From the NCBI GenBank assembly GCA_963743825.1, contig CAVURC010000018.1, positions 124,001 through 188,000 of the forward strand: DNA of 64,000 bases, in the 5' to 3' direction. Positions within the stretch are counted from its first letter, which is position 1. Each line of letters opens with the position of its first letter. Under the pieces are notes generated by a model that did no database searches, was not told the origin of the DNA, and saw nothing but the letters and a program-made list of their open reading frames with translations. Below, one piece after another: positions 53,632-62,853 of this stretch. Made by a program: the position numbers and the translations under genes. This DNA is from Sva-07 sp963743825. Its GTDB lineage: Bacteria > Actinomycetota > Acidimicrobiia > Acidimicrobiales > Ilumatobacteraceae.

Positions 53632-55143
53632 ATGGGCGGATTTGCACGACAAACGGAAACGGCGGGCTTCACCGACCGGGACGATGCAGGTGCGGCCGAC
53701 CGTCACATCCGACCGGGCCTGCATCTGATCGAGCACGAAGAACCTGTGGTTCGGGTGAGTCCGCGACGTCTGCGACGGTTGCTGATCGCCTCAGACGTTG
53801 GCGCCATCATCGCCGGGATCGTGGCGGCGACGGTGATCCAGCAGCTGCTCGAACCGTTGCCAGATGGCGTTCTGCGCGACGAAGCGCTGTTCGGGGCCAT
53901 CATGGTGCCGATCTGGGTGCTGATGATGGGAGCGAACCACCTGTTCCTCGCCCGCGCGGTCAGCCAGTTCGCCGAGGAGATGCGCCATCTCCTCATGGCG
54001 GGGTTCATGAGTATCAGCTTCCTGCTGGCGGTGTTGTTCATCTCGAAGTACGGCCAACTGTCGCGGTTGTGGGTGGGTCTGTTGTTGGTCTGCGTCACGG
54101 CATCGCTGGCGATGTCGCGGCTCATTGCCCGGCGGGTCTTTCGCGGTCTGCGTCGCACCGGGCGACTCCGTCGACCGGTGATCATCGTCGGCACGGGTGG
54201 CGACGCCATCTCACTGCTCCACGCAACGCAACGCCGACCTGATCTCGGCTACGAGGTGCTGGGATTCACCGGTGACAAGACCGGTGAGCGCGGCGAAGTC
54301 GGCGTGCTGGGATCGGTTGACGACACGCTCGATGTGGTGCGTCAGACAGGGGCGAGCGGGGTGATCTTGTCGGTCGCGTCGCTCGACCCGTCGGTGGTGA
54401 ACCGGCTCACGCGAACGCTGACCGACGCTGGTTGCCACGTGACGCTGTCGTCGTCGTTGCACGACATCGACATCTCGCGCACGAGGTCGCAGAACATCGA
54501 CGGGCGACTGATGATCTATGTGGAGCCGACCAACCGTTCGCGCACCCACCTCTTCCTGAAGCGCTCATTCGATGTCGTGGTGGCTTTCCCGGTGCTGTTG
54601 TTGACCCTGCCGATCATGTTGATCGCTGCGGTGGCGATCAAGCTCGACTCGCCCGGGCCGGTCGTGTTCAAGCAGGTTCGGGTCGGCAAGGACGGCAGCC
54701 ACTTCGAGATCTTCAAGCTCCGCACGATGTCGCAGGATGCCGAGGAACGGCGTTCGGAACTCGAGGGTCTCAACGAGAGTTCGGGCCCGTTGTTCAAGAT
54801 GCGTTCCGATCCACGTGTGACAGGGGTCGGAGGGTTCCTGCGGAAGACGTCGATCGACGAGTTGCCGCAGTTGTGGAACGTGATGCGCGGCGAGATGAGC
54901 GTGGTGGGACCGCGGCCGGCACTTCCGTCGGAGGTCGAGCAGTGGACACCGGATCTGCACGAGCGTCTGCGAGTTCTCCCTGGGATCACCGGAATGTGGC
55001 AGGTGTCGGGCCGGTCGGAGGCCGACTTCGAGTTGTATCGCCGACTGGACCTCTACTACGTCGACAACTGGTCGTTGACCCATGACCTGAAGATCGTGTT
55101 GAAGACGTTCTCGGCTGTCCTTGCACGGCACGGCGCTCACTGA
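53632..55143 (+). CDS. Polyprenyl-phosphate sugar transferase (WcaJ/WbaP-like), copy 1
   Basis: 503 residues from ATG 53632, chosen because GGCGGACATG matches the GGCGGATATG ahead of the paralogue; a GTG at 53575 overlaps the promoter. Four or five N-terminal helices, a CoA-binding-like Rossmann part (RRPVIIVGTGGDAISLLHAT), then the bacterial sugar transferase domain: LFLKRSFDVVVAFPVLLLTL, FKQVRVGKDGSHFEIFKLRT, LRKTSIDELPQLWNVMRGEM and SVVGPRPALPSEVEQW. It moves a sugar phosphate from UDP-sugar to undecaprenyl phosphate, starting a repeat unit. Closely related to the gene at 59250. Confidence 0.92.
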   Translation: MGGFARQTETAGFTDRDDAGAADRHIRPGLHLIEHEEPVVRVSPRRLRRLLIASDVGAIIAGIVAATVIQQLLEPLPDGVLRDEALFGAIMVPIWVLMMGANHLFLARAVSQFAEEMRHLLMAGFMSISFLLAVLFISKYGQLSRLWVGLLLVCVTASLAMSRLIARRVFRGLRRTGRLRRPVIIVGTGGDAISLLHATQRRPDLGYEVLGFTGDKTGERGEVGVLGSVDDTLDVVRQTGASGVILSVASLDPSVVNRLTRTLTDAGCHVTLSSSLHDIDISRTRSQNIDGRLMIYVEPTNRSRTHLFLKRSFDVVVAFPVLLLTLPIMLIAAVAIKLDSPGPVVFKQVRVGKDGSHFEIFKLRTMSQDAEERRSELEGLNESSGPLFKMRSDPRVTGVGGFLRKTSIDELPQLWNVMRGEMSVVGPRPALPSEVEQWTPDLHERLRVLPGITGMWQVSGRSEADFELYRRLDLYYVDNWSLTHDLKIVLKTFSAVLARHGAH

Positions 55144-55245
55144 GCGACCGGCGCCGGTGGTGAGCGGGGCGACGACGATGTCTCCCGATGTAAGCACCAT
55201 CGGGGTCGACCCGATTCCAACCCTTGCGCCCTGTGGCCCGTTTAC

Positions 55246-56235
55246 TCAGCCGCGGGTGACGGGCGTGTCGATGCCGCGGAGTTCGTGGTCGGCCGGCCTG
55301 CTGGTCGAGGAACCATTGGTAGGTGGAACGGATGCCGGTCTCGAGGTCGATCGTTGGCCTTCCAGCCGAGTTCGTTGAGCTTGGTCACGTCGAGCACCTT
55401 GCGGGGGGTGCCGTCGGGCTTCGACGTGTCGAAGCGGAGCGGTGGCGTCGGGGCAGACGATGTCGCGGACCATCTCGGCGAGGTCGCGGATGGAGATGTC
55501 GACGCCGGTGCCGACGTTGATGTGTTCGGCGTCGCTGTAGTGCTCCATCAGGAACACGCAGGCGTCGGCGAGGTCGTCGACGTGGAGGAACTCGCGCATC
55601 GGTGAGCCGGTGCCCCAGATCTCGACCTCGGGGTGGTCCATCGTGCGGGCGTCGTGGAACTTGCGGATGAGCGCCGGCAGGACGTGGCTGGAGGTGAGGT
55701 CGAAGTTGTCGCCGGGCCCGTACAGGTTGGTGGGCATGGCGGAGATGAAGTCGCAGCCGTACTGGGTGCGGTAGGCCTGGCAGAGCTTGATGCCGGCGAT
55801 CTTGGCGATCGCGTACCACTCGTTGGTCGGCTCCAGCGGCCCGGTGAGGAGCTGCTCCTCGGTGATCGGCTGGGTGGCCTGGCGGGGGTAGATGCACGAC
55901 GAGCCGAGGTACAGCAGCTTCTTGACGCCGTACTGCTTGGCGGCCTCGACGACGGTGCCGTGGATCATCATGTTGTCGTAGATGAACTCGGCCGGCCGGG
56001 TGCTGTTGGCCATGATCCCGCCGACGGTGCCGGCCACGAGGTACACGTACTCGGGACGGTTCGCCTTGAACCAGTGCGACACCTCGGCCTGGTCACGGAG
56101 GTCGAGCTGCTGGCGGCTGGCCGTCAGGATGTTCGTGAACCCGGCGGCTTCGAGGCGGCGCGTGACCGCCGAGCCGACGAGGCCGGCGTGACCGGGGACA
56201 TAGCAGCTCGCACGCGGATCCATGGTGGGGGACAC
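55246..56235 (-). CDS. fcl: GDP-L-fucose synthase, three frameshifts near the C-terminus
   Basis: Start GTG 56235 or ATG 56223. VPGHAGLVGSAVTRRLEAAG is the NADP-binding motif, LGSSCIYPRQATQPITEE has the catalytic Ser, EWYAIAKIAGIKLCQAYRTQ the Tyr and Lys, and GSPMREFLHVDDLADACVFL the C-terminal substrate loop. After DIVCPDA the frame is lost near 55439-55445, 55352-55356 and 55289-55297. Deleting one base at each restores FDTSKPDGTPRKVLDVTKLN and ETGIRSTYQWFLDQ, giving 328 residues. Converts GDP-4-keto-6-deoxymannose to GDP-fucose; the partner dehydratase gmd is not in this window. Confidence 0.9.
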   Translation of the reverse strand: MSPTMDPRASCYVPGHAGLVGSAVTRRLEAAGFTNILTASRQQLDLRDQAEVSHWFKANRPEYVYLVAGTVGGIMANSTRPAEFIYDNMMIHGTVVEAAKQYGVKKLLYLGSSCIYPRQATQPITEEQLLTGPLEPTNEWYAIAKIAGIKLCQAYRTQYGCDFISAMPTNLYGPGDNFDLTSSHVLPALIRKFHDARTMDHPEVEIWGTGSPMREFLHVDDLADACVFLMEHYSDAEHINVGTGVDISIRDLAEMVRDIVCPDATAPLRHVEARRHPPQGARRDQAQRTRLEGQRSTSRPASVPPTNGSSTSRPADHELRGIDTPVTRG

Positions 56236-56310
56236 GACGTGACGTTACTTCATGGGGTTTCTCGACCGCTTCGGCACCGGTTCGGCTGCGTCGAGTCGAT
56301 GTGACCGTGG

Positions 56311-58632
56311 GTGGTGAGGCAGCAGAACTACTCTGCGTCGACGATGGCGACGACGAGAACTCATCGCGTCGACGACCGGGTGGTCGCTCCGATCGCCGCA
56401 CTGGCCGGTGCCGTCGCAGCTCTCGGTCCCGCCGAACCGACCGGGGCCCGACTGCCGGACGTCGTCCTCGTCTTGCTGTCCGTCGCTGTCGTGACATGGG
56501 CGGGTGCGACCGCTCGCTGGTGGACGCTGGTCCTGCTCTCGGTTGTCGCTACGACGATCGCGAGTTCGCTCACACCTGCTGTCGTCGGCGTCGCTGCCGT
56601 GGCGGCGGCCACGTGGATCGGTACGCGACGGCGGGACCTCCCGGTCGCACGGGCACTGGTCGTTGCGGTCGGCTTGAACGTTGCGATCCGCTCCGACATC
56701 GCCGGATTTCTTGGGCTGTCGGCGCTGATGACGATGGCTGCTGCCGTCATCGTTCTGGTGTCCGGCGTGCGTCGTCGGCGCGGCAGTGTCCGACGCCGGG
56801 CGGTGATCGCAGTGGCAGTGCTCGGCGGGGTGGCCGTCGCCGCGACGCTCGGTGCAGGGGCTGCAATGGTCCAGGCAGGTGGCGACTTGAGTGAGGGTGA
56901 GCAGTTGGCTCGCGAGGGGATCGCGTTGCTCAGCGACGGGGAGTACGCAGCCGCTGCGGCACAGTTCGATCAGGCGTCGGGCCTGTTCGCCACAGCTGGC
57001 GATCAGCTGGACGCCGCGTGGTCCAAGCCATCGGTGTGGTTGCCGCTGGTCGCTCAGCAGCGATCGGCGGCGGCGAGCCTGTCGGTGTCGGCGGCGTCGG
57101 CGTCTGCCGATCTCGCAGCGGCGTTGCGGGTCGTCGATCCCGAGCAGCTGCGACTGGTGGGCGGGCGCTTCGATCTCGATGCCATCCGACTGATGGAGCA
57201 GCCGTTCGTCGCGATGCAGGAATCGGTCGGTGAGCTACGCGAAGCGGTGGAAGAAGTGAACTCGCCGTGGGTACTCCCGTCGATCGGGAATCGTCTGGCT
57301 GAACTCGACACCGAGCTTGCGGAGAACGGAAAGCGAGTCGACAATGCAGTGGCAGCGGTGCGGCTGGCACCGCGGATGCTCGGTGCCGACGGGGTTCGGA
57401 GGTACTTCATCGCCTTCACGACGCCGGCAGAGGCACGGGGGATGGGTGGCTTCATGGGGAACTGGGCGGTCCTCACCGCGACCGATGGGCACCTTCGGCT
57501 CGCAGAGTTCGGTCGTACTCGGGATCTGAATCTCGGGGGCGAGCCCCCCAGGTACGTGACGGGGCCCGCCGATTGGCTCGCCCAATGGGGTCGCTTCGGG
57601 TTCACCGATGGTCCTGACGGCAGCACGAGTGAGACTCCGTGGTCGAACGTGACGATCTCCCCGGTGTTCCCGTCCACCTCGCAGGTCGTGCGGGAACTGC
57701 TGCCGCAGAGTGGAGGCGGTGAGGTGGACGGCGTGTTCGCAGTGGATCCACACATGCTGCAATCATTGCTGGCGTTGACCGGGCCGATCTCGGTCGATGA
57801 GTCCGACATTCAACTCAGCGAGTCGAACGTCGTCGAGTTCCTGTTGATCGACCAGTACGAGTTCGATGACAACGACGAACGCATCGATCTGCTCGAAGTG
57901 GTGTCGAGGGCGACGCTCGATCAGGTGCTCGGTGGTGGGCTTCCGAACCCGGTCGTCGTGGCCGGGGAACTCGGCCCGTTGCTGACGCAGGGGCGTCTCG
58001 TCGGTTCGGCGACCGATCCCGAGGAGCAGGCGCTGTTCGAGTCCATCGGGCTGGACAGTTCGCTCCCTACGTTGGACGGTGGCGACGGGATCGCAGCGGT
58101 GTTCAACAACGCCGGTCCCAACAAGATCGACGTGTATCTCGAACGTGACCTCGTGTACACGGCGGTTGTCGATGAGCCCACGGGCACAGTCAGTGCGACC
58201 TTGGAGTTGACGTTGACCAACGCGGCTCGCCCGGAGGACCTCCCGGACTCGGTGGTCGGCAATGCGACCGGTGACGCCCGTGGGACCAATCGCACGCTCT
58301 TGTCGCTGTACTCGGCGCTGCCGTTGCGCAGCGCCTCCGTCGACGGTAAGCCGATCGTGATGAGCGACGGTGAGGAGGGGGGATGGATCGTCAACTCAGC
58401 CTTCCTGGGGATCCCGCCGGGCGGATCCATCACCGTGACGGTCGAGTACAGCGGAGAACTGGAGTTGCCGGCCGGGTACACGCTTGCGGTGCGGCCGCAG
58501 CCGTTGGTGGTGCCCGAGCAGCAGACGATTCACGTGACGAGTTCCGACGGCTCGACGCTGATCACGAAGACCGGAATCGCCCAGCAACCCGAGACGATGA
58601 TCGTCGACGCCGAGGCGCCGGCCGACTCGTGA
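56311..58632 (+). CDS. DUF4012 membrane-anchored protein of polysaccharide loci
   Basis: 773 residues from GTG 56311, or 762 from ATG 56344. Five or so N-terminal helices up to residue 190, including a short one before ALLSDGEYAAAAAQFDQASG (a TPR-like helical pair). The DUF4012 domain follows: RRYFIAFTTPAEARGMGGFM, then MGNWAVLTATDGHLRLAEFG, EVDGVFAVDPHMLQSLLALT and a beta-rich end. DUF4012 proteins are widespread in actinobacterial exopolysaccharide and LCP-related clusters; molecular role unknown. Its presence supports reading the region as a glycan locus. Confidence 0.85.
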   Translation: MVRQQNYSASTMATTRTHRVDDRVVAPIAALAGAVAALGPAEPTGARLPDVVLVLLSVAVVTWAGATARWWTLVLLSVVATTIASSLTPAVVGVAAVAAATWIGTRRRDLPVARALVVAVGLNVAIRSDIAGFLGLSALMTMAAAVIVLVSGVRRRRGSVRRRAVIAVAVLGGVAVAATLGAGAAMVQAGGDLSEGEQLAREGIALLSDGEYAAAAAQFDQASGLFATAGDQLDAAWSKPSVWLPLVAQQRSAAASLSVSAASASADLAAALRVVDPEQLRLVGGRFDLDAIRLMEQPFVAMQESVGELREAVEEVNSPWVLPSIGNRLAELDTELAENGKRVDNAVAAVRLAPRMLGADGVRRYFIAFTTPAEARGMGGFMGNWAVLTATDGHLRLAEFGRTRDLNLGGEPPRYVTGPADWLAQWGRFGFTDGPDGSTSETPWSNVTISPVFPSTSQVVRELLPQSGGGEVDGVFAVDPHMLQSLLALTGPISVDESDIQLSESNVVEFLLIDQYEFDDNDERIDLLEVVSRATLDQVLGGGLPNPVVVAGELGPLLTQGRLVGSATDPEEQALFESIGLDSSLPTLDGGDGIAAVFNNAGPNKIDVYLERDLVYTAVVDEPTGTVSATLELTLTNAARPEDLPDSVVGNATGDARGTNRTLLSLYSALPLRSASVDGKPIVMSDGEEGGWIVNSAFLGIPPGGSITVTVEYSGELELPAGYTLAVRPQPLVVPEQQTIHVTSSDGSTLITKTGIAQQPETMIVDAEAPADS

Positions 58633-58674
58633 CGTTGACGGTTCACCGAAAATTCATCGGACCATTACAAGTTT

Positions 58675-58950
58675 ATGAATGTTTATCGGGCAGACTGTGC
58701 ACTTGTGATGCTGCTTGCGCTCATCTTCATGGGATGGCTCGTTCTCGGAGTGCTGAGCATCGGCCTGCTCAACGTCGCGAAATGGATGGTCTTTTCGGCC
58801 TCGAGAGCCCGTCCGGCAGCACCTGCGACCAGTGGATCGTGGCCGTCCCCTCGTCCGAGCCTCACCGACCCGTTCGGGATGCCGCGGCCCTTCGGGGCGA
58901 GTGCGGTCGCTGCCCGTCAAGACGGCGTCAGTCCGCATCCGACCCGCTGA
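58675..58950 (+). CDS. Hypothetical small membrane protein
   Basis: 91 residues. One long hydrophobic stretch (VMLLALIFMGWLVLGVLSIG, LLNVAKWMV) followed by a Pro/Ser/Arg-rich tail. No family recognised. The local GC is lower around 58650-58740 than in neighbours. It may not be a real gene; the hydrophobic segment is the only support. Confidence 0.35.
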   Translation: MNVYRADCALVMLLALIFMGWLVLGVLSIGLLNVAKWMVFSASRARPAAPATSGSWPSPRPSLTDPFGMPRPFGASAVAARQDGVSPHPTR

Positions 58951-59179
58951 CCGGTACTCGAGGCGCCTCCCGGGTCTGCAGACCCGGTCTGGATGACTGC
59001 GATCGGATGACCCGTGTCGTCTGAAGACGCGTGATGGTGTCACCACTCTGGGTGGTCGAAGGCGGTACGGGGGAGGGAGGCAGATCGACGCTGACGGGGT
59101 CGGGTTCCCTGTCAGTGCTGGTTCGAATGCGATGAGTGGTGCTCGTCATCAGGTTGTAACCGAAGCCTGACATGATTCG

Positions 59180-59210
59180 GACAACACTGTCCGTGGCGAC
59201 CGTCTAGGTT
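59180..59210 (+). promoter_or_regulatory. Candidate promoter of sugar transferase copy 2
   Basis: TAGGTT at 59205 within CGTCTAGGTTGA, with GACAAC 19 bp before it. It parallels the box ahead of copy 1. The preceding 58951-59179 holds no gene that I can support. Confidence 0.35.
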
Positions 59211-59249
59211 GAACATTGCTGAACGAGTCGGGAGGAGGCGCAGGCGGAT

Positions 59250-60816
59250 ATGACGACACACGAGTCGCCAGAACTGGCGCAGGGCTCACTGCCGCAGGTG
59301 ATCGAAGCGGACATGGCTCACATGCCTGACGCAGTGGACACACCCGACGCAGTGGACACACCCGACGCAGTGGACACACCCGACGCAGTGGACACACCCG
59401 ACGCAGTGACGGAGACGGCGCCGCGCACGGACCCGAGACGTCTGCGGCGATTGCTGATCGCCTCGGACGTCGTTGCGGTCACGCTGGGCTTCATCGTTGC
59501 GACGGTGGTGCAGCAGTTGATCCGAGCCGTCTTGCGTGAGTCGCTCGCGGTCGAGGTGTTGCTCGGGCTGCTCATCGTGCCGCTGTGGATCGTGATGATG
59601 GGCGCCAACGAGTTGTTTCGCGCCCGAGCGATCAGTCGGTTCGGTGAGGAGGCGCGCCGCATCGTGATGGCGAGCGCGATGTCGGTGGGTGTGCTGATCG
59701 CCGTGTCGTTCGTCGTCAAGTACGGCGTGTTGTCGCGGCTGTGGGTCGGGTTGTTGTTCGTGTGCGTGACCGTGTCACTGTTGGTCTCGCGGCTTGTCGC
59801 TCGGCGGGTCTTCGGCGGTCTGCGCCGACGGGGTCGCATCTCTCGGCCGGTCATCATCGTTGGGACGGGCACCGATGCGATCTCGTTGCTGCATGCGACC
59901 CAGCGGCGACCGGAGTTGGGCTACGAAGTGCTCGGTTTCATGGGCGATCTGACGGGCGAGCGCGGCGGCCTCGGTGTGTTGGGTTCGGTGGACGCCACGC
60001 TCGACGTTGTGCGAGCGACGGGCGCCACCGGCGTGATCTTGTCGGTCGCTTCGCTCGATCCGGCAGAGGTGAACCGGCTCACGCGGGTGCTCACCGATGA
60101 GGGCTGTCATGTGACGTTGTCGTCGTCGTTGTACGACATCGACATCTCGCGGACGAGGTCGCAGAACATCGACGGGCGGCTGATGATCTACGTGGAGCCG
60201 ACGAACCGCTCCCGTACCCATCTGTTCCTGAAGCGTTGCTTCGATGTGCTGCTGGCGGGCGTGGTGTGGATCGTGACGCTGCCGATCGTCGCGATCGCCG
60301 CAGTGGCGATCAAGGCGACCTCCACTGGCCCGGTGTTCTTCAAGCAGGTTCGGCTCGGCAAGGATGGCGTTCCGTTCGAGATCCTGAAGCTCCGCACGAT
60401 GGTGGTCGGGGCGGAGGCCATGCGTGCCGAGCCTCGAGGAGTTGAACGAGAGTTCCGGTCCGTTGTTCAAGATGCGCGTCGATCCACGCGTGACCCGGGT
60501 TGGGCGGTTCCTCCGCAGGACCTCGATCGACGAACTGCCGCAGCTCTGGAACGTGTTGCGTGGTGACATGAGCGTCGTGGGCCCTCGTCCGGCGTTGCCG
60601 ACGGAGGCCGAGCAATGGTCGCCGGAACTTCGCAACCGTCTCCGCGTTCTCCCGGGCATCACGGGTATGTGGCAGGTGTCGGGTCGCTCGGAGGCCGACT
60701 TCGACCAGTACCGCCGGCTCGATCTCTTCTACGTCGACAACTGGTCGCTGGCGCATGACCTCAAGATCGTGCTCAAGACGGTTGTGGTCGTGCTGGCCGG
60801 GCGCGGCGCCCACTGA
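59250..60816 (+). CDS. Polyprenyl-phosphate sugar transferase (WcaJ/WbaP-like), copy 2, one frameshift
   Basis: 521 residues after deleting one extra base near 60430-60433 (which restores MRAELEELNESSGPLFKM). The same layout as copy 1: N-terminal helices, RPVIIVGTGTDAISLLHATQ, LFLKRCFDVLLAGVVWIVTL, FKQVRLGKDGVPFEILKLRT, TSIDELPQLWNVLRGDMSVV and GRSEADFDQYRRLDLFYVDN. The N-terminal leader contains five tandem PDAVDT-type units encoded by an 18-bp repeat (59329-59409) absent from copy 1. RBS GGGAGGAG/GGCGG upstream of ATG 59250. Confidence 0.9.
59329..59409 (+). repeat. 18-bp in-frame tandem repeat
   Basis: Unit CCCGACGCAGTGGACACA, four and a half copies, nearly identical, encoding repeated PDAVDT in the cytoplasmic leader of the sugar transferase. 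The sameness at nucleotide level implies recent expansion by slippage. Confidence 0.9.
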
Positions 60817-60818
60817 GC

Positions 60819-60847
60819 CTCGGGGCCCCGAGACGGGTTTACCCCGT
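60819..60847. terminator. Hairpins 3' of sugar transferase copy 2
   Basis: CTCGGGG directly followed by CCCCGAG (60819-60832), then ACGGG-TTTA-CCCCGT (60833-60847). They lie 2 bp after the stop. In the following stretch to 61029 I see only a TAGTCT box (60914) in GGCTAGTCTCA that might start the next transcript. Confidence 0.5.
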
Positions 60848-61029
60848 CCGGCGGTCGGGAGTTGCCGATGAACCCACTGGGGTGATCATCGATCCGACCC
60901 GACAAGGGGGCTAGTCTCACCATCGGTGAGCCCCATCACCTCCATCCCGCAGCGGGATGTGTCAGTGTCCACCGCTGACATGTCGAATCCGGCTGAGCTG
61001 TGTCGTGTTCGGCGAATCGAGGCTCGAGC

Positions 61030-62853
61030 GTGACGCACACGGGATTGTTCAAGGCAGCACAGCGGCACTTGCCACTCGTGCATTTCGCGGCTGACAGTGC
61101 ACTCTGGGCGATTGCGATCCCCGTCGGTGTGCTGTTGCGCTACGACTTCGACGTCGGACAAGGTGTGGGAGCGTGACATCGCCATCGCGATCGGGGTGGC
61201 CGTGGCGCTGCAGGGGGCGTTCGGTCTGCTCTACGGGCTGTATCGGCGTCGTTGGCGCTACGGGAGTTTCGACGAGGTGCGGATCGTTGCGTTGACGGCG
61301 TTGTCGGTGGGCATCGTGATGACCGCCCTGTGGTGGGGTGGTTCCGACACGGCGACTCGGTCGGTCCCTCGATCGGTGCCGCTGCTCGCCACCGCGATCA
61401 GCCTGCTCGGCCAGATCGCGGTCCGGTCGATGTGGCGGCTCTACACCGAGCACCGGGACCGCCCTGAGGGCGACCATCTGCCACGTCTCGTGATCGTCGG
61501 TGCCGGCGAGGCGGCCGAGCAGGTGTTGCGCACGATGCGGTCGTCGTCGACCGCTCCGTACGTGCCCGTCGCGATGGTCGACGACGACCCGGCGAAACGC
61601 AATCTGCGCATGTCGGGAGTGAGGGTCGAGGGTCGGGTCGACGAACTCGTGTCGGTGGCCGAGCATCGTGGTGCGACGGCGGTGCTGATCGCAGTTCCGA
61701 GCGCGGAGAGCCCGTTCATCCGTCGGGTCACCGCGCTCGCCGATGGCGCCGGTCTCGAGGTCTTCGTGTTGCCGCCGGTCGACAAGATGCTCGGTGGGGT
61801 GCACGTTACCGACATCCGGCCGGTCAACGAGGACGACCTGCTCGGTCGACATCCGGCCGACATCGACCCCGAAGCGGTCTCGGAGTACATCACCGGGCGT
61901 CGGGTGCTCGTCACGGGCGCGGGCGGGTCGATCGGCAGCGAGCTGTGTCGACAGCTGGTGCGGTTCGAGCCGGCGGAGCTGTTCATGCTGGACCGTGACG
62001 AGAGCGGCCTGCACGCCACGCAGTTGTCGATCGAGGGTCGAGCCATGCTCGACAACCCGAATCTCATCCTGGCCGACATCCGTGATCCCGGCCGCATGGA
62101 TGAGATCTTCGGCACGTATCGGCCCGACGTCGTCTTCCACGCCGCTGCACTCAAGCACCTGCCGTTGTTGGAGATGCATCCGAGTGAGGGCTGGAAGACC
62201 AATGTCGGGGGTACCCAGGTCGTCCTCGACGCCGCCCGGCGCCACGGCGTGCAGCGACTCGTGAACATCAGCACCGACAAGGCCGCCGATCCGACGAGCG
62301 TGCTCGGTTGGACCAAGCGGATCACCGAGCGTCTGACCGCCTACGCGTCGCAGCAGGGGCCGATCGAGTGTGTGTCGGTGCGGTTCGGCAATGTGCTCGG
62401 TTCGAACGGATCGGTGCTGCGCTCGTTCGAGTCGCAGGCCGCCAACGGCGGGCCGATCACGGTGACCCATCCGGACATCACCAGGTACTTCATGACGATC
62501 GAAGAGGCGTCGAAGTTGACGATCTACGCCGGTGCGATCGGGGCGCCCGGCGAGGTGTTGATTCTCGACATGGGTGACCCGGTGCGGATCTTCGATGTCG
62601 CCCAGCGGTTCGCGACGCTGCACGACCCACCGATCGAGATCGTGTTCACCGGGCTGCGGCCGAACGAGAAGCTCCACGAGGACCTCATCGCGGTCGTGCG
62701 AGCACGGCGAATGCCGGGTTCATCCGCTGATCACGCACGTCGCGGTCGAGCCGTTGGCGCCGCTGCCGGTGATGTTCGGCAGGTCCGGTCCCGACGTTCG
62801 ACGAGCTCCGTGCGATCGCGTTGTCGGACGTTCCCGGCACGGTCGACGCGTGA
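61030..62853 (+). CDS. CapD/PglF-like nucleoside-diphosphate-sugar 4,6-dehydratase, three frameshifts
   Basis: Start GTG 61030 (MTHTGLFKAAQRHLPLVHFA). Four N-terminal helices, a first Rossmann domain (PRLVIVGAGEAAEQVLRTMR), then the extended SDR dehydratase: RRVLVTGAGGSIGSELCRQL, VVFHAAALKHLPLLEMHPSE, NISTDKAADPTSVLGWTKRI, VRFGNVLGSNGSVL and FTGLRPNEKLHEDLI. The catalytic triad has Met/Thr-Lys in place of Tyr, as in FlaA1/PglF (STDKA). Extra bases near 61155-61158, 62696-62700 and 62790-62797; corrected length 606 residues. Makes UDP-4-keto-6-deoxy sugar, the substrate of the aminotransferase whose GTG start overlaps its stop. Confidence 0.9.

Noticed and set aside
59329..59409. Short direct repeat array as a regulatory iteron or CRISPR
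   Set aside because: The 18-bp units are in frame and encode PDAVDT inside a clear sugar-transferase leader; no spacers.
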